35,891 nt of DNA from Rickettsia typhi. GTDB taxonomy: Bacteria; Pseudomonadota; Alphaproteobacteria; Rickettsiales; JABSSG01. Location: the NCBI GenBank assembly GCA_945905715.1, contig CAMDPW010000013.1, positions 1 through 35,891 of the forward strand, in the 5' to 3' direction. Positions within the stretch are counted from its first letter, which is position 1; every line of letters begins with the position of its first letter. The translations under genes were made by a program, and so were the position numbers. The notes beneath the pieces were generated by a model. The model did not search any database. It saw only the letters and a program-made list of their open reading frames with translations, and had not been told where the DNA came from. This document shows, piece by piece, positions 19,672 to 27,762 of the stretch.

Positions 19672-21060
19672 TTATCTAAATTTCTCTAAAAATTTATTCG
19701 TTAGTTGACAAAATGCTTGTCCACGCTCTTCGAAATCTTTCCATTGATCAAATGATGCACAAGCAGGTGATAATAAAATAATTTGTTCTTGGGCTGCATC
19801 ACTAGTTAAAGCCATCTCTGTAGCCATTATAAAGGCATTTTCAAGATTTTGAGTTTTAGTATAAGGCACTATATTTTCAAGTGTATCAGCAAATTGTTCT
19901 TGTGATTCTCCAACAAGAAATGCGTGCTTTATACGACTGAATAATGGTTGTAAGACTTTTATACCGCCATTTTTGGCTTGTCCACCAACAATCCAATATA
20001 TATTGTTGGCAAAAGATAATAATGCTTTTTCTGTTGATTGTGCGTTTGTAGCCTTGCTGTCATTAAAAAATAATATATTTCCGTACTTACCAACAAATTG
20101 CAAACGATGATTTAACCCAAGGAAGGTACTTATGGACTGAATGATGTTGCAATGCTTGATACCTAAGAATAATGCAGCTGCATAGCTTGCAGCAATATTT
20201 TCTGCATTATGCTCTCCTGTTAATTGCGGTATTACTGGTAATATACAAGTATATTTTTCTATTACTTTGCAATGAAGCTGGTTGCTTACTAAGCTAATTC
20301 CATCAGACAGTATATTTTTGGTTGAAATCGGAATAATTGTACCAATAGTGTTTTTATTTTTTAATTTGAAATATATTTCTTTGGTTATTTCATTGTCTAT
20401 TGAAAGAATGGCACAATCTTCTTTAGTTTGGTGGCTAAAGATATTATATTTTGCCGCAATATAGCTCTCCATGGTATTGTAGCGTTCTAGGTGATCAGGA
20501 GTGATATTTAGCACGATTGATACATTAAAATGCGTCTTATGTAACAATTCAAGTTGATAAGAAGAAGTTTCAATAACATAAATCTCATTTTGTTTTAATG
20601 ACGCTAAAGATAAAGCACCTATTCCTATGTTACCACCTATACATGTTTTTATTTTGTTATCATTTAATATATGCCCAATTAGGGAAGTGGTGGTGGATTT
20701 GCCATTAGTACCAGTAATCGCTACATATGTAGCAAGTTTATTAGTTCTATAAAGTAATTCAATGTCACAAATTATAGGAATATTATGTTTTTTTATTATT
20801 TGAACCAAAGGGTGCGGTTTAGGAAAAATTGTGGGTATACCAGGACTTATTATGAGATAGTCTATATGTTGCCATTGCACATCATCGATATTTACTAATT
20901 TAATTTTCTGCAATTGATGTACAGCAGTATTTCTGGTGTGTTTGTTATCATCCCAAGCAATAAAATTGCAATAATTTTTTATTAAAAAATCCGCAGTGGT
21001 CAAGCCTGATTTTCCTAGGCCAAGTACTCCATACAATTTCTTAGTATCTTTAGGTTGCAT
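19672..21060 (-). CDS. murD: UDP-N-acetylmuramoylalanine--D-glutamate ligase
   Basis: A 462-aa Mur ligase that adds D-Glu to UDP-MurNAc-L-Ala in the cytoplasm. It has the N-terminal Rossmann motif GVLGLGKSGLTTADF, the ATP-binding loop TGTNGKSTTTSLIGH, LNITPDHLERY in the central domain, and FFNDSKATNAQSTEKAL at the start of the C-terminal domain. Its presence suggests retained peptidoglycan synthesis. Starts inside the last 11 nt of the RDD gene, so it is translationally coupled and is the last gene of the ccmE-murD run. Confidence 0.97.
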   Translation of the reverse strand: MQPKDTKKLYGVLGLGKSGLTTADFLIKNYCNFIAWDDNKHTRNTAVHQLQKIKLVNIDDVQWQHIDYLIISPGIPTIFPKPHPLVQIIKKHNIPIICDIELLYRTNKLATYVAITGTNGKSTTTSLIGHILNDNKIKTCIGGNIGIGALSLASLKQNEIYVIETSSYQLELLHKTHFNVSIVLNITPDHLERYNTMESYIAAKYNIFSHQTKEDCAILSIDNEITKEIYFKLKNKNTIGTIIPISTKNILSDGISLVSNQLHCKVIEKYTCILPVIPQLTGEHNAENIAASYAAALFLGIKHCNIIQSISTFLGLNHRLQFVGKYGNILFFNDSKATNAQSTEKALLSFANNIYWIVGGQAKNGGIKVLQPLFSRIKHAFLVGESQEQFADTLENIVPYTKTQNLENAFIMATEMALTSDAAQEQIILLSPACASFDQWKDFEERGQAFCQLTNKFLEKFR

Positions 21061-21634
21061 TTTTCTTTTTAGCTACTCTAATCACCGAGGTTCCTGCAAT
21101 CAAATCATGCCACCCATGTTTTTTCTTGTTTATAGCAATAAATAATATACCTAAGCCAAGAGGTAGAATAGAGAGCGCATAAGAAAATAAACGAATAATA
21201 TATTGTGCAATGGTCGGTGGCTGTAAAGTTATGTTGTCGACAATTTTGAGTCTTAACAACATTTTCCCTGGAGTTGCTTGCTTTGTTATCCAAAAAAATA
21301 GAGTAAAGGCAAGTAATATAAAAAGAGCAATAAATTGTTCTGCCATTAAATTCCAGATGCCATATTGTTCGATAAACTCACTAAAGCTACTTAATACAAA
21401 ATTTGGTTCAATTTGTTCGGCTGAATCCTTAAGTGTTGCTAACTTTTGCTCCAAAGAGATTGCAAATTTTTGCCTAGGTGACACAGTATTATTGTATATT
21501 AATGTTATTACAATTCTTTCTAAAGGCGTCCAAATAACAATTAATATAAAAAGATCAATTAAAGCGGCAAATAGTCTTTGATTCAGTGTGCCATAAATAG
21601 TGCTTTCGTCTTTCTTTTTTTTAGCCCAAAACAT
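21050..21634 (-). CDS. RDD family membrane protein
   Basis: A 194-aa membrane protein. The RDD signature is seen as LNQRLFAALIDLFILIVIW at the first helix; a second helix near residues 95-115 and KQATPGKMLLRLKIVDN are also typical, followed by a C-terminal helix and HGWHDLIAGTSVIR. The family's role is poorly defined; some members affect transport or ion tolerance. About 45 residues between the first two helices form an insertion. It lies between ispE (12 nt upstream) and murD (11-nt overlap). Confidence 0.85.
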   Translation of the reverse strand: MFWAKKKKDESTIYGTLNQRLFAALIDLFILIVIWTPLERIVITLIYNNTVSPRQKFAISLEQKLATLKDSAEQIEPNFVLSSFSEFIEQYGIWNLMAEQFIALFILLAFTLFFWITKQATPGKMLLRLKIVDNITLQPPTIAQYIIRLFSYALSILPLGLGILFIAINKKKHGWHDLIAGTSVIRVAKKKNAT

Positions 21635-21646
21635 TTCTTACCTACG

Positions 21647-22507
21647 TTATTCTAATGTTGTTAATTTTATCCAATAATTAGGATAGAGTTTTTTTAAATA
21701 TATTAAAGCATTCCGTGCTAGCATAGCATCCTCAAATAAACCAAAACATGTAGCTCCGCTGCCGGACATACGATTGATTGCGCAGCCTTCGGTATTTACT
21801 AGCGTTTGAGTTATATGACTGAGTATAGGTGCAAGTTGTAAAGAATTGAAGTATAAATCATTTTTGGCAGGTTTCAGATAGTAGATTAATTCATTTATGT
21901 CATTAAAAGAGTATTGATGATGAATTTCAGTTTTAAAATATTGTTCTAGACCCATTTTAAATATTTTAGGAGTTGGTATGGCAATGTTAGGATTGATTAG
22001 AATAGCCCATATTTGAGGAAATTTTTTTAAGGGAGTAAGGATTTCCCCAATTCCGTTTATATAACAAGCTTTTCCCAAATAGAACATTGCAATATCTGCT
22101 CCGATGGATTGAGTAAGAAAAATTATCTCAGCAGGTGTAATATTTAATTTCCATAATTTACTTAGTAGACTGATCGCGGTTGCTGCGTTACTTGAACCAC
22201 CACCAATTCCAGAGGAAATAGGTAAATTTTTTGTTAAAATTATTTTTGCATCAGCATTTATTTTATAGGTTTTTTTTAATATTTTTGTAGCAGTTGTAAT
22301 AATGTTATCATAACCTATAAGCTGCTCTGAGAAAGGGCCTTTTACTTCAAGAGTATATTGATCAGCTAAAGCAACAGAAACAATATCATAAATATCAGAA
22401 GTGAATGCTACTAAGCTATTCAAAGTATGGTAGCCAGTTTTCATTGCATCACTTATGTGCAAAAATAAATTTATTTTTGCTGGTGAGTTTGCTTGTAAAA
22501 TAGTCAT
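21647..22507 (-). CDS. ispE: 4-diphosphocytidyl-2-C-methyl-D-erythritol kinase
   Basis: A 286-aa GHMP-family kinase of the MEP (non-mevalonate) isoprenoid pathway, phosphorylating CDP-ME. Motif 1 is SPAKINLFLHI, motif 2 (ATP-binding) is LPISSGIGGGSSNAA, and motif 3 is NRMSGSGATCFG. A working MEP pathway would supply undecaprenyl-phosphate and quinone side chains, which fits the neighbouring murD and the distant ubiG. The ATG overlaps the ccmF stop by 4 nt. Confidence 0.97.
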   Translation of the reverse strand: MTILQANSPAKINLFLHISDAMKTGYHTLNSLVAFTSDIYDIVSVALADQYTLEVKGPFSEQLIGYDNIITTATKILKKTYKINADAKIILTKNLPISSGIGGGSSNAATAISLLSKLWKLNITPAEIIFLTQSIGADIAMFYLGKACYINGIGEILTPLKKFPQIWAILINPNIAIPTPKIFKMGLEQYFKTEIHHQYSFNDINELIYYLKPAKNDLYFNSLQLAPILSHITQTLVNTEGCAINRMSGSGATCFGLFEDAMLARNALIYLKKLYPNYWIKLTTLE

Positions 22508-24399
22508 AACTTTCTTTTCTTGTAGATTATAGACATAAAGACGCCACTACACATCAAAACCACACCTAACCAGATAAAGTTGATAAAAGGCTTGTATTGC
22601 ATGTTTATCATGATTTTATTTCCAGGAAGTATCTCACCAATTGTAACATAAAAATCGTATGCGAGAGAGTGATATATTGCCGATTCATTGGTATATACAT
22701 CTTCAATTGGATAAAATCTTGTTTCTGGATATAGGTTGGCCACATCTTTGTTGTTTATACTGAGAACCAGATTGGCTTTTCTGGAATAAAAATTATCTAT
22801 TTTATAATAATTTATACTTTCTAGTTTTATACTATGATCAGCGAAGTTTAGTTTTGCATTTGTTTTCATAATAGAGTTTTTATCTTCTTGCCAACTATAA
22901 TTCAGCGTTATTGCAATAATCATTGAGGCAAGACCTATGTGACTTAAAAACATAGGGATCATAGTATCATAGTAAGAGGTTATTAAAATAACATTTTTAA
23001 TAAAATGAACTACTAAACTGAGAATCAAAACATATCCTAAAGTAAGTATTATAAGCAATAGTTTAGAATCTATTGGTTTATAAGAGTTGGTTATACAAGT
23101 TATTATTATACCTGCAATTACTAGCCATAACCAAGGTAAAAAATAATTTCTGATACTATCATTTCCCCACTTTAGAAAGGTAAAAGTGGTAATAAATAGC
23201 AGTAAAGGCAATAAACCTATTTTTAACACGGTTGTATAGTATGTTTCATTGATGAAGATAGATTTATGGTATAAATATTCATATAAAATTTGGCATATGA
23301 GACCTGCTAATATAGCTACACTAAGAAACATTAAAATAATGTTATTTGCTACTATTCCACCATCTTTACTAAGAAAACTGGCGGTAGGTGTATTTTTAAT
23401 TTCCGATATCCGCCAACAAAATATGACGATACTTATTATTGTGACTAGAACTAAAATAGAAAAAATCAATACCCCGTTAGTAGCATCGTAAGTAAAGCTG
23501 TGTACTGATGTTACAATGCCAGACCTTACTAGAAAAGTACTGAAAATGGTTAGGATAAAAGTGAACATAGATAAAAATATAGACCATGATTTCAAACTAC
23601 CACGCGTACTTGCTAGTTTTATAGAATGAATTAGCGCGGTTGATGAGAGCCATGGCAAAAGTGAAGCATTCTCTACTGGATCCCAGAACCAAAAACCTCC
23701 CCAACCTAGCTCTCTGTAGGCCCACCAGCTACCGAGCCCGATTCCTGCTGTTAAGCAAAGCCATGGAATTTTGATCCATGGTTTTAAGATATAGAACCAG
23801 TCGTTATTAGCTGAGCCGTTTAATAAGGCAACAATAGCCGCAGAGAATCCAAGTGAGAAATTAACAAAACCTAGATATAAAGTTGGGGGATGTATTAGTA
23901 GTCCAAAGTCTTGAAGTAAAGGGTTTAAACCCTTTCCTATTGGAAAATACTCTGCAGATGAGGTAAAAGGATTAGAATTAATCATTATAAATAATAATAA
24001 ACTAAATAAAATTGCAGATTGAATACTTAAAATTTTTGCAGCATCTAATTTATTAAACTTATTAAAGTACAAAAATAATATATTAAATAGTGAGAATAAC
24101 CAGATCCAAAGTAACATCGAGCCTTCATGATTACCCCAAACCCCACTAATTTTGTATATTAACGGCTTTAATTCGTGTGAGTGGTTCAGTACTATATTTA
24201 AGGAATAATCAGTAGTAATAAAAGAATAGAGCAAGACAATAAAAGCAAAGCTCAGGAATATAAATGTCAAATCAGTATAAAACTTTACATATTTTATAAG
24301 TGATGCCGTTGCTTTCATGAGTCCAAAAATACTGATGAAAGACATTAGGTTTATCAGTAGAGTGATATATAAAATTGAACTGCCAAACATTGATGCCAT
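22504..24399 (-). CDS. ccmF: Cytochrome c heme lyase subunit CcmF
   Basis: A 631-aa polytopic inner-membrane protein of System I cytochrome c maturation, which passes heme from holo-CcmE to apocytochrome c. It shows the WGNHEGSMLLWIW block, HPPTLYLGFVNFS, and the tryptophan-rich WWD heme-binding segment GWGGFWFWDPVENASLLPWL. About 13-15 hydrophobic helices are visible, and a periplasmic region near residues 510-600 precedes the final helix. ccmG and ccmH are not in the window. Lies 2 nt downstream of ccmE. Confidence 0.97.
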   Translation of the reverse strand: MASMFGSSILYITLLINLMSFISIFGLMKATASLIKYVKFYTDLTFIFLSFAFIVLLYSFITTDYSLNIVLNHSHELKPLIYKISGVWGNHEGSMLLWIWLFSLFNILFLYFNKFNKLDAAKILSIQSAILFSLLLFIMINSNPFTSSAEYFPIGKGLNPLLQDFGLLIHPPTLYLGFVNFSLGFSAAIVALLNGSANNDWFYILKPWIKIPWLCLTAGIGLGSWWAYRELGWGGFWFWDPVENASLLPWLSSTALIHSIKLASTRGSLKSWSIFLSMFTFILTIFSTFLVRSGIVTSVHSFTYDATNGVLIFSILVLVTIISIVIFCWRISEIKNTPTASFLSKDGGIVANNIILMFLSVAILAGLICQILYEYLYHKSIFINETYYTTVLKIGLLPLLLFITTFTFLKWGNDSIRNYFLPWLWLVIAGIIITCITNSYKPIDSKLLLIILTLGYVLILSLVVHFIKNVILITSYYDTMIPMFLSHIGLASMIIAITLNYSWQEDKNSIMKTNAKLNFADHSIKLESINYYKIDNFYSRKANLVLSINNKDVANLYPETRFYPIEDVYTNESAIYHSLAYDFYVTIGEILPGNKIMINMQYKPFINFIWLGVVLMCSGVFMSIIYKKRKL

Positions 24400-24401
24400 A
24401 C

Positions 24402-24830
24402 TTAGATATCATTACAAGAATTATGATCGATAGTAGCTTCATGTAACTCTTTGGGAATATATTTTTCATCATGCTTAGTCAGCAATTCTGTTGCGTATAA
24501 AATATTGTTTTGAATTTTTCCAGTTGCAATAATGCCCTGTCCTTCACGAAACAAACTAGGCAGTAAGCCACTATAGTATACCTTAATGTTATGCTTGCAA
24601 TCTGTAATAATAAATTCAATCTGGAGATTAACACGAGTGAAGCTATTTTTTTTTACTAACCCACCAACTCTAATAACCTGATTTTGCATGTTGTCGGTTT
24701 GCTTGATTTCACTAGGCGTCATAAAAAACATTATGTTTTTACTCAAAGTGGCGAGCAATACAGCTACTATTATGGTAATTATTACAATGACAGTGCTAAT
24801 GAGAATAATACGCTTATTTTTTCTAGTCAT
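24402..24830 (-). CDS. ccmE: Cytochrome c-type biogenesis protein CcmE (heme chaperone)
   Basis: A periplasmic heme chaperone tethered by one N-terminal helix (about residues 7-28), with the OB-fold motif IRVGGLVKKNSF and the heme-attachment His in LLTKHDEKYIP. The open frame also has an ATG at 24851, but the ATG at 24830 (MTRKNKRI) gives the usual family start and a 142-aa protein. Neither start has a convincing Shine-Dalgarno. First gene of the ccmE-ccmF-ispE-RDD-murD run. Confidence 0.93.
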   Translation of the reverse strand: MTRKNKRIILISTVIVIITIIVAVLLATLSKNIMFFMTPSEIKQTDNMQNQVIRVGGLVKKNSFTRVNLQIEFIITDCKHNIKVYYSGLLPSLFREGQGIIATGKIQNNILYATELLTKHDEKYIPKELHEATIDHNSCNDI

Positions 24831-24985
24831 TATCGTGATTTTGTATGTCATGTAATTTGTTTTTGGTTTTGTAAAAAACTATACTATTTTTTGTAGCCAA
24901 TCCTAATATTACAAGCAAAAATATTATGTATGATAAATATATTAGTAAATCACTATGGTTCATAAATCTAATAAATCTAAATGTA

Positions 24986-25015
24986 TTGCATTTTTTAATG
25001 AATATGAGTTAAAAT
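24986..25015 (+). promoter_or_regulatory. Candidate promoter for the quinone oxidoreductase operon
   Basis: TTGCAT at 24986-24991 and TAAAAT at 25010-25015 with an 18-nt spacer resemble a sigma70-type promoter. It ends 49 nt before the ATG at 25065. Motif match only, in AT-rich DNA. Confidence 0.35.
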
Positions 25016-25064
25016 ACAGGAAGATACGAAAATTGCACTAACAATATAAATTTTACGAGGCGTT

Positions 25065-26036
25065 ATGGTCAAAGCAGTAATGATAGAGCGTTTTGGTGAG
25101 CCAGATGTTTTTCAGTTAAAAAATATAAAACTTCATAAACCGGGAATAAGAGAAGTTTTGGTGCATCACACTGCTATAGGAGTAAATTATATTGATATTC
25201 ATCAAAGAAAAGGAGTAATGCCGATTCCATTGCCAGGTATTGTTGGGTGTGAAGCTTGTGGTGTTGTTAAAGAAATTGGTGAAGGGGTACAGGGTATCTC
25301 TGTGGGTGATAGAGTGGCATATGCTACAGCTCCATATGGCGCATATTGTGAAGCTCGTGTAATTGATCAAAAATATTTGGCTAATATACCAGATTACATT
25401 ACTGATGAACAAGCAGCTGCGTTATTGCTAAAAGGCATGACCGCACATTTTCTATTGCGTAGAACTTTTTTTGTGCGTAAGAATTCTACAGTTCTCATTC
25501 ATGCTGCTGCTGGCGGTGTTGGTCAATTACTTTGTACATTAGCAAAGCATTACGAAGCTACTGTCATTGCGATTGTTGGTTCTGATGAAAAAGCTAAATT
25601 TGTATCTACTCTTGGAGTAGATCATGTTATTAACTATAAAACAGAAGATTTTTTAGAAAAAGTAAACGACATTACTAAAGGTCAAGGTGTAGATGTTGTT
25701 TATGACTCTATAGGACAAGACACTTTTGATAGATCTTTAGATTGTGTTGGTTATTTTGGATTATTAGCATGTTATGGTCAATCTTCAGGGCCAGCACCTC
25801 TTTTAAATACTACTAGATTATTTGAAAAAGGTAAGTTCGTCACTAGACCAAGTATATTTACTTACAAGAAAGACAGATATGAATTATTACTTAGCGCTCA
25901 AGAAGTATTTGCTTTAACTAATAAGAACATTATTATTGCTAATATTCAGAATAAATATAAATTAACACAAGCTCCACTTGCTCATCATAATCTAGAAAGC
26001 AAAAAAACGATGGGTCAAAGCATTTTTATTGTTTGA
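25065..26036 (+). CDS. NADPH:quinone oxidoreductase (zeta-crystallin-like MDR family)
   Basis: A 323-aa medium-chain dehydrogenase/reductase without zinc ligands. The N-terminal GroES-like domain contains AIGVNYIDIHQRKG and GIVGCEACGVVKEIG. The Rossmann domain carries the nucleotide-binding motif HAAAGGVGQLLCTLAK near residues 145-160. Family members reduce quinones with NADPH in the cytoplasm; the substrate here is not known. AGGCG precedes the ATG. The stop overlaps the start of the next gene by 4 nt, so the two are coupled. Confidence 0.9.
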   Translation: MVKAVMIERFGEPDVFQLKNIKLHKPGIREVLVHHTAIGVNYIDIHQRKGVMPIPLPGIVGCEACGVVKEIGEGVQGISVGDRVAYATAPYGAYCEARVIDQKYLANIPDYITDEQAAALLLKGMTAHFLLRRTFFVRKNSTVLIHAAAGGVGQLLCTLAKHYEATVIAIVGSDEKAKFVSTLGVDHVINYKTEDFLEKVNDITKGQGVDVVYDSIGQDTFDRSLDCVGYFGLLACYGQSSGPAPLLNTTRLFEKGKFVTRPSIFTYKKDRYELLLSAQEVFALTNKNIIIANIQNKYKLTQAPLAHHNLESKKTMGQSIFIV

Positions 26037-26809
26037 TGATAATTAATGAACAAAATATTAATAGTCTTATTAGCCTTGCAGAAGAAGCTGGAAAGATTAT
26101 TATGCATTACTATCGTAGCGATTTTGAAATAATAGTTAAATCTGATAATTCTCCTGCAACAACAGCTGATCTAAAGGCAAATGAATTAATAGTACGAGAA
26201 CTAGAGAAAATAACTAGTGATATTGAGATAGTGTCTGAAGAAAATCTCAAATCTCAGATTCAAGTTAAGAATAATACATTTTGGTTAGTTGACCCTTTAG
26301 ATGGTACAAGGAGCTTTATTAATGGTGATCATAATTTTGCAGTCAGTATTGGCTTGGTACATAATAGTGAGCCAGTTTTCGGGGTTATTTGCATACCTGT
26401 AACTAAACTAGTTTATTTTACTAAGGAAAATCGCGCCTATAAGAAATATGAAAATGGTCTTATAGAAGAAATATCGTCAGCCTATAGAGCAAGCGAAGGT
26501 CTAGACGTGGTTACTAGTGGCTCTAGGTTATCGCAAAAAAAAGTAGATGGTTTTTTAACTCAATTTAAAGTTCGTAACCATTATTTTATTTCGAGTGCAG
26601 TAAAATTTTGTATGATTGCAGAAGGTAAAGCTAATATATATCCATGCTGTTCTAAGACTATGGCTTGGGATACTGCCGCAGGCCATGCTATCTTGAAAGC
26701 CGCAGGCGGAGAAATCACAGTATTTGGTCAAAATGAGTTATTATCATATAATAAGTGTAATTTGGCTAATCCGCATTTTCTTGCAAGTGGATTGAAACTT
26801 AAAATATAA
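26033..26809 (+). CDS. cysQ: 3'(2'),5'-bisphosphate nucleotidase, CysQ/IMPase family
   Basis: A 258-aa metal-dependent phosphatase. The metal-binding motifs are SEEN (residues about 70-73), WLVDPLDGTRSFING (84-98) and WDTAAGHAILKAAGG (211-225). CysQ-type enzymes hydrolyse PAP to AMP; the closely related inositol monophosphatases act on inositol or other sugar phosphates. SEEN and FINGDHNFAVSIGL favour CysQ. Sulfate assimilation genes are not near, so a role in PAP clearance is inferred from the family only. Confidence 0.85.
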   Translation: MMIINEQNINSLISLAEEAGKIIMHYYRSDFEIIVKSDNSPATTADLKANELIVRELEKITSDIEIVSEENLKSQIQVKNNTFWLVDPLDGTRSFINGDHNFAVSIGLVHNSEPVFGVICIPVTKLVYFTKENRAYKKYENGLIEEISSAYRASEGLDVVTSGSRLSQKKVDGFLTQFKVRNHYFISSAVKFCMIAEGKANIYPCCSKTMAWDTAAGHAILKAAGGEITVFGQNELLSYNKCNLANPHFLASGLKLKI

Positions 26810-27106
26810 TTACTATCAATTACTTGGTAGTGTAGCAATTTAAACGCGTTGGTACAAAAATTTCAACTTTCTAATTTCGTTCCGTTATCGATTATAACTA
26901 CCACGAAGTGATCGCGCAGATTATTGCATAGGTAATCCTTATGGTCTGCTTTTGATATATTTTAAGGTGTCACATAAAAACAACTATTCAAATATTTATT
27001 AAGTAGTTATATATTTTTTATTGAGTACTATTCATTAAATTAACCTCATAATGATCATACGTTATAACATAGTCAGTGATTTTTGGTACTTTAATAGAGT
27101 TTTTTT
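26810..27106. other. Intergenic region with candidate promoter
   Basis: About 297 nt with no gene. It begins with AT-rich sequence after cysQ, has a locally GC-richer patch at about 26865-26955 with no recognised coding content, and ends in the likely control region of the repeat-protein/TpsB pair. Confidence 0.6.
27040..27068 (+). promoter_or_regulatory. Candidate promoter of the repeat-protein/TpsB operon
   Basis: TTAACC at 27040-27045 and TATAAC at 27063-27068 with a 17-nt spacer; the -10 element lies 38 nt upstream of the ATG at 27107. The spacing is ideal, but the -35 box is only a partial match. Confidence 0.4.
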
Positions 27107-27745
27107 ATGAGATTTAAAATGAAAAATACCTACAAGATTCTTATTCTAAGTCTAGCATTGATGTTTTCATTTTTTAATTTGAATGCATTTTCCTCTACAA
27201 AAATTAATGCAGCAGAGGAGGAGGTAGTAGAGGGTAAAAATTTAAGCGATGAGCAAATTAATCTTTTAACAAGCGAGCTGAATAAAACTGCGCCTTGGTA
27301 TAGTTCAGCATGGAAAGCAGAGCATTTGCGTAAATCTGAGTTCGTTTTTTCTTTAGAGCAGGGTGGTGCGGTGCATATAGATGTAAAGTATAATGGCTCA
27401 GTTTATCCGCTTCAAAACATCAAGCATAGCAGTCTCACAAAACATGCGCCTGGCCCTGTAGCGGGAGGTACAAAAAAGTCTCACACTCAAATTGCTAGTC
27501 CTACTGCTGGTCCTCAGGCTCAAGCAACTGTGAGTCCTCAGGCTCAAGCAACTGTGAGTCCTAAGGCTAAAGCAACTGTGAGTCCTAAGGCTAAAGCAAC
27601 TGTGAGTCCTAAGGCTAAAGCAACTGTGAGTCCTAAGGTTAAGACAAGTATAGATTCGAAGGTTGTAAGTAAAAAATCAGTAGACACTAAACCCGACTCT
27701 ATTGCCGAAGACATAGATTCAGCGAATTCGTTGTTAGCTCAATAG
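27107..27745 (+). CDS. Exported protein with 8-residue tandem repeats, candidate TpsB partner
   Basis: A 212-aa protein not recognised as any named family. A signal peptide is visible (basic MRFKMKNTYK then a hydrophobic core to about residue 27, likely cut near LNA-FS). A mature domain of about 60 residues (48-107) includes TAPWYSSAWKAEHL and GGAVHIDVKYNGSVYPLQ. Residues 136-183 are six copies of an octapeptide, PQAQATVS twice, PKAKATVS three times, then a diverged copy, followed by a Ser/Lys/Asp tail. An ATG at 27119 is an alternative start. It lies 17 nt before a TpsB-type transporter and is probably its co-transcribed partner or cargo; this is inference. Confidence 0.75.
   Translation: MRFKMKNTYKILILSLALMFSFFNLNAFSSTKINAAEEEVVEGKNLSDEQINLLTSELNKTAPWYSSAWKAEHLRKSEFVFSLEQGGAVHIDVKYNGSVYPLQNIKHSSLTKHAPGPVAGGTKKSHTQIASPTAGPQAQATVSPQAQATVSPKAKATVSPKAKATVSPKAKATVSPKVKTSIDSKVVSKKSVDTKPDSIAEDIDSANSLLAQ
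27512..27655 (+). repeat. 24-bp in-frame tandem repeat array
   Basis: Units start at 27512, 27536, 27560, 27584 and 27608, with a diverged sixth at 27632-27655. The first two are CCTCAGGCTCAAGCAACTGT-type and the next three are CCTAAGGCTAAAGCAACTGT-type; C-to-A changes turn Gln codons into Lys. The near identity of copies suggests recent expansion by slipped-strand replication. Confidence 0.95.
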
Positions 27746-27762
27746 AGAAAGGAGAGGTAGTT

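Noticed and set aside
26814-26835. Possible terminator ACTATC/GGTAGT after cysQ
   Set aside because: Only six pairs including a G-U, and no T-run follows.
27107-27745. Histone H1-like or nucleoid protein, from the PKAKATVS repeats
   Set aside because: A clear signal peptide and the TpsB neighbour point to export, not DNA binding.
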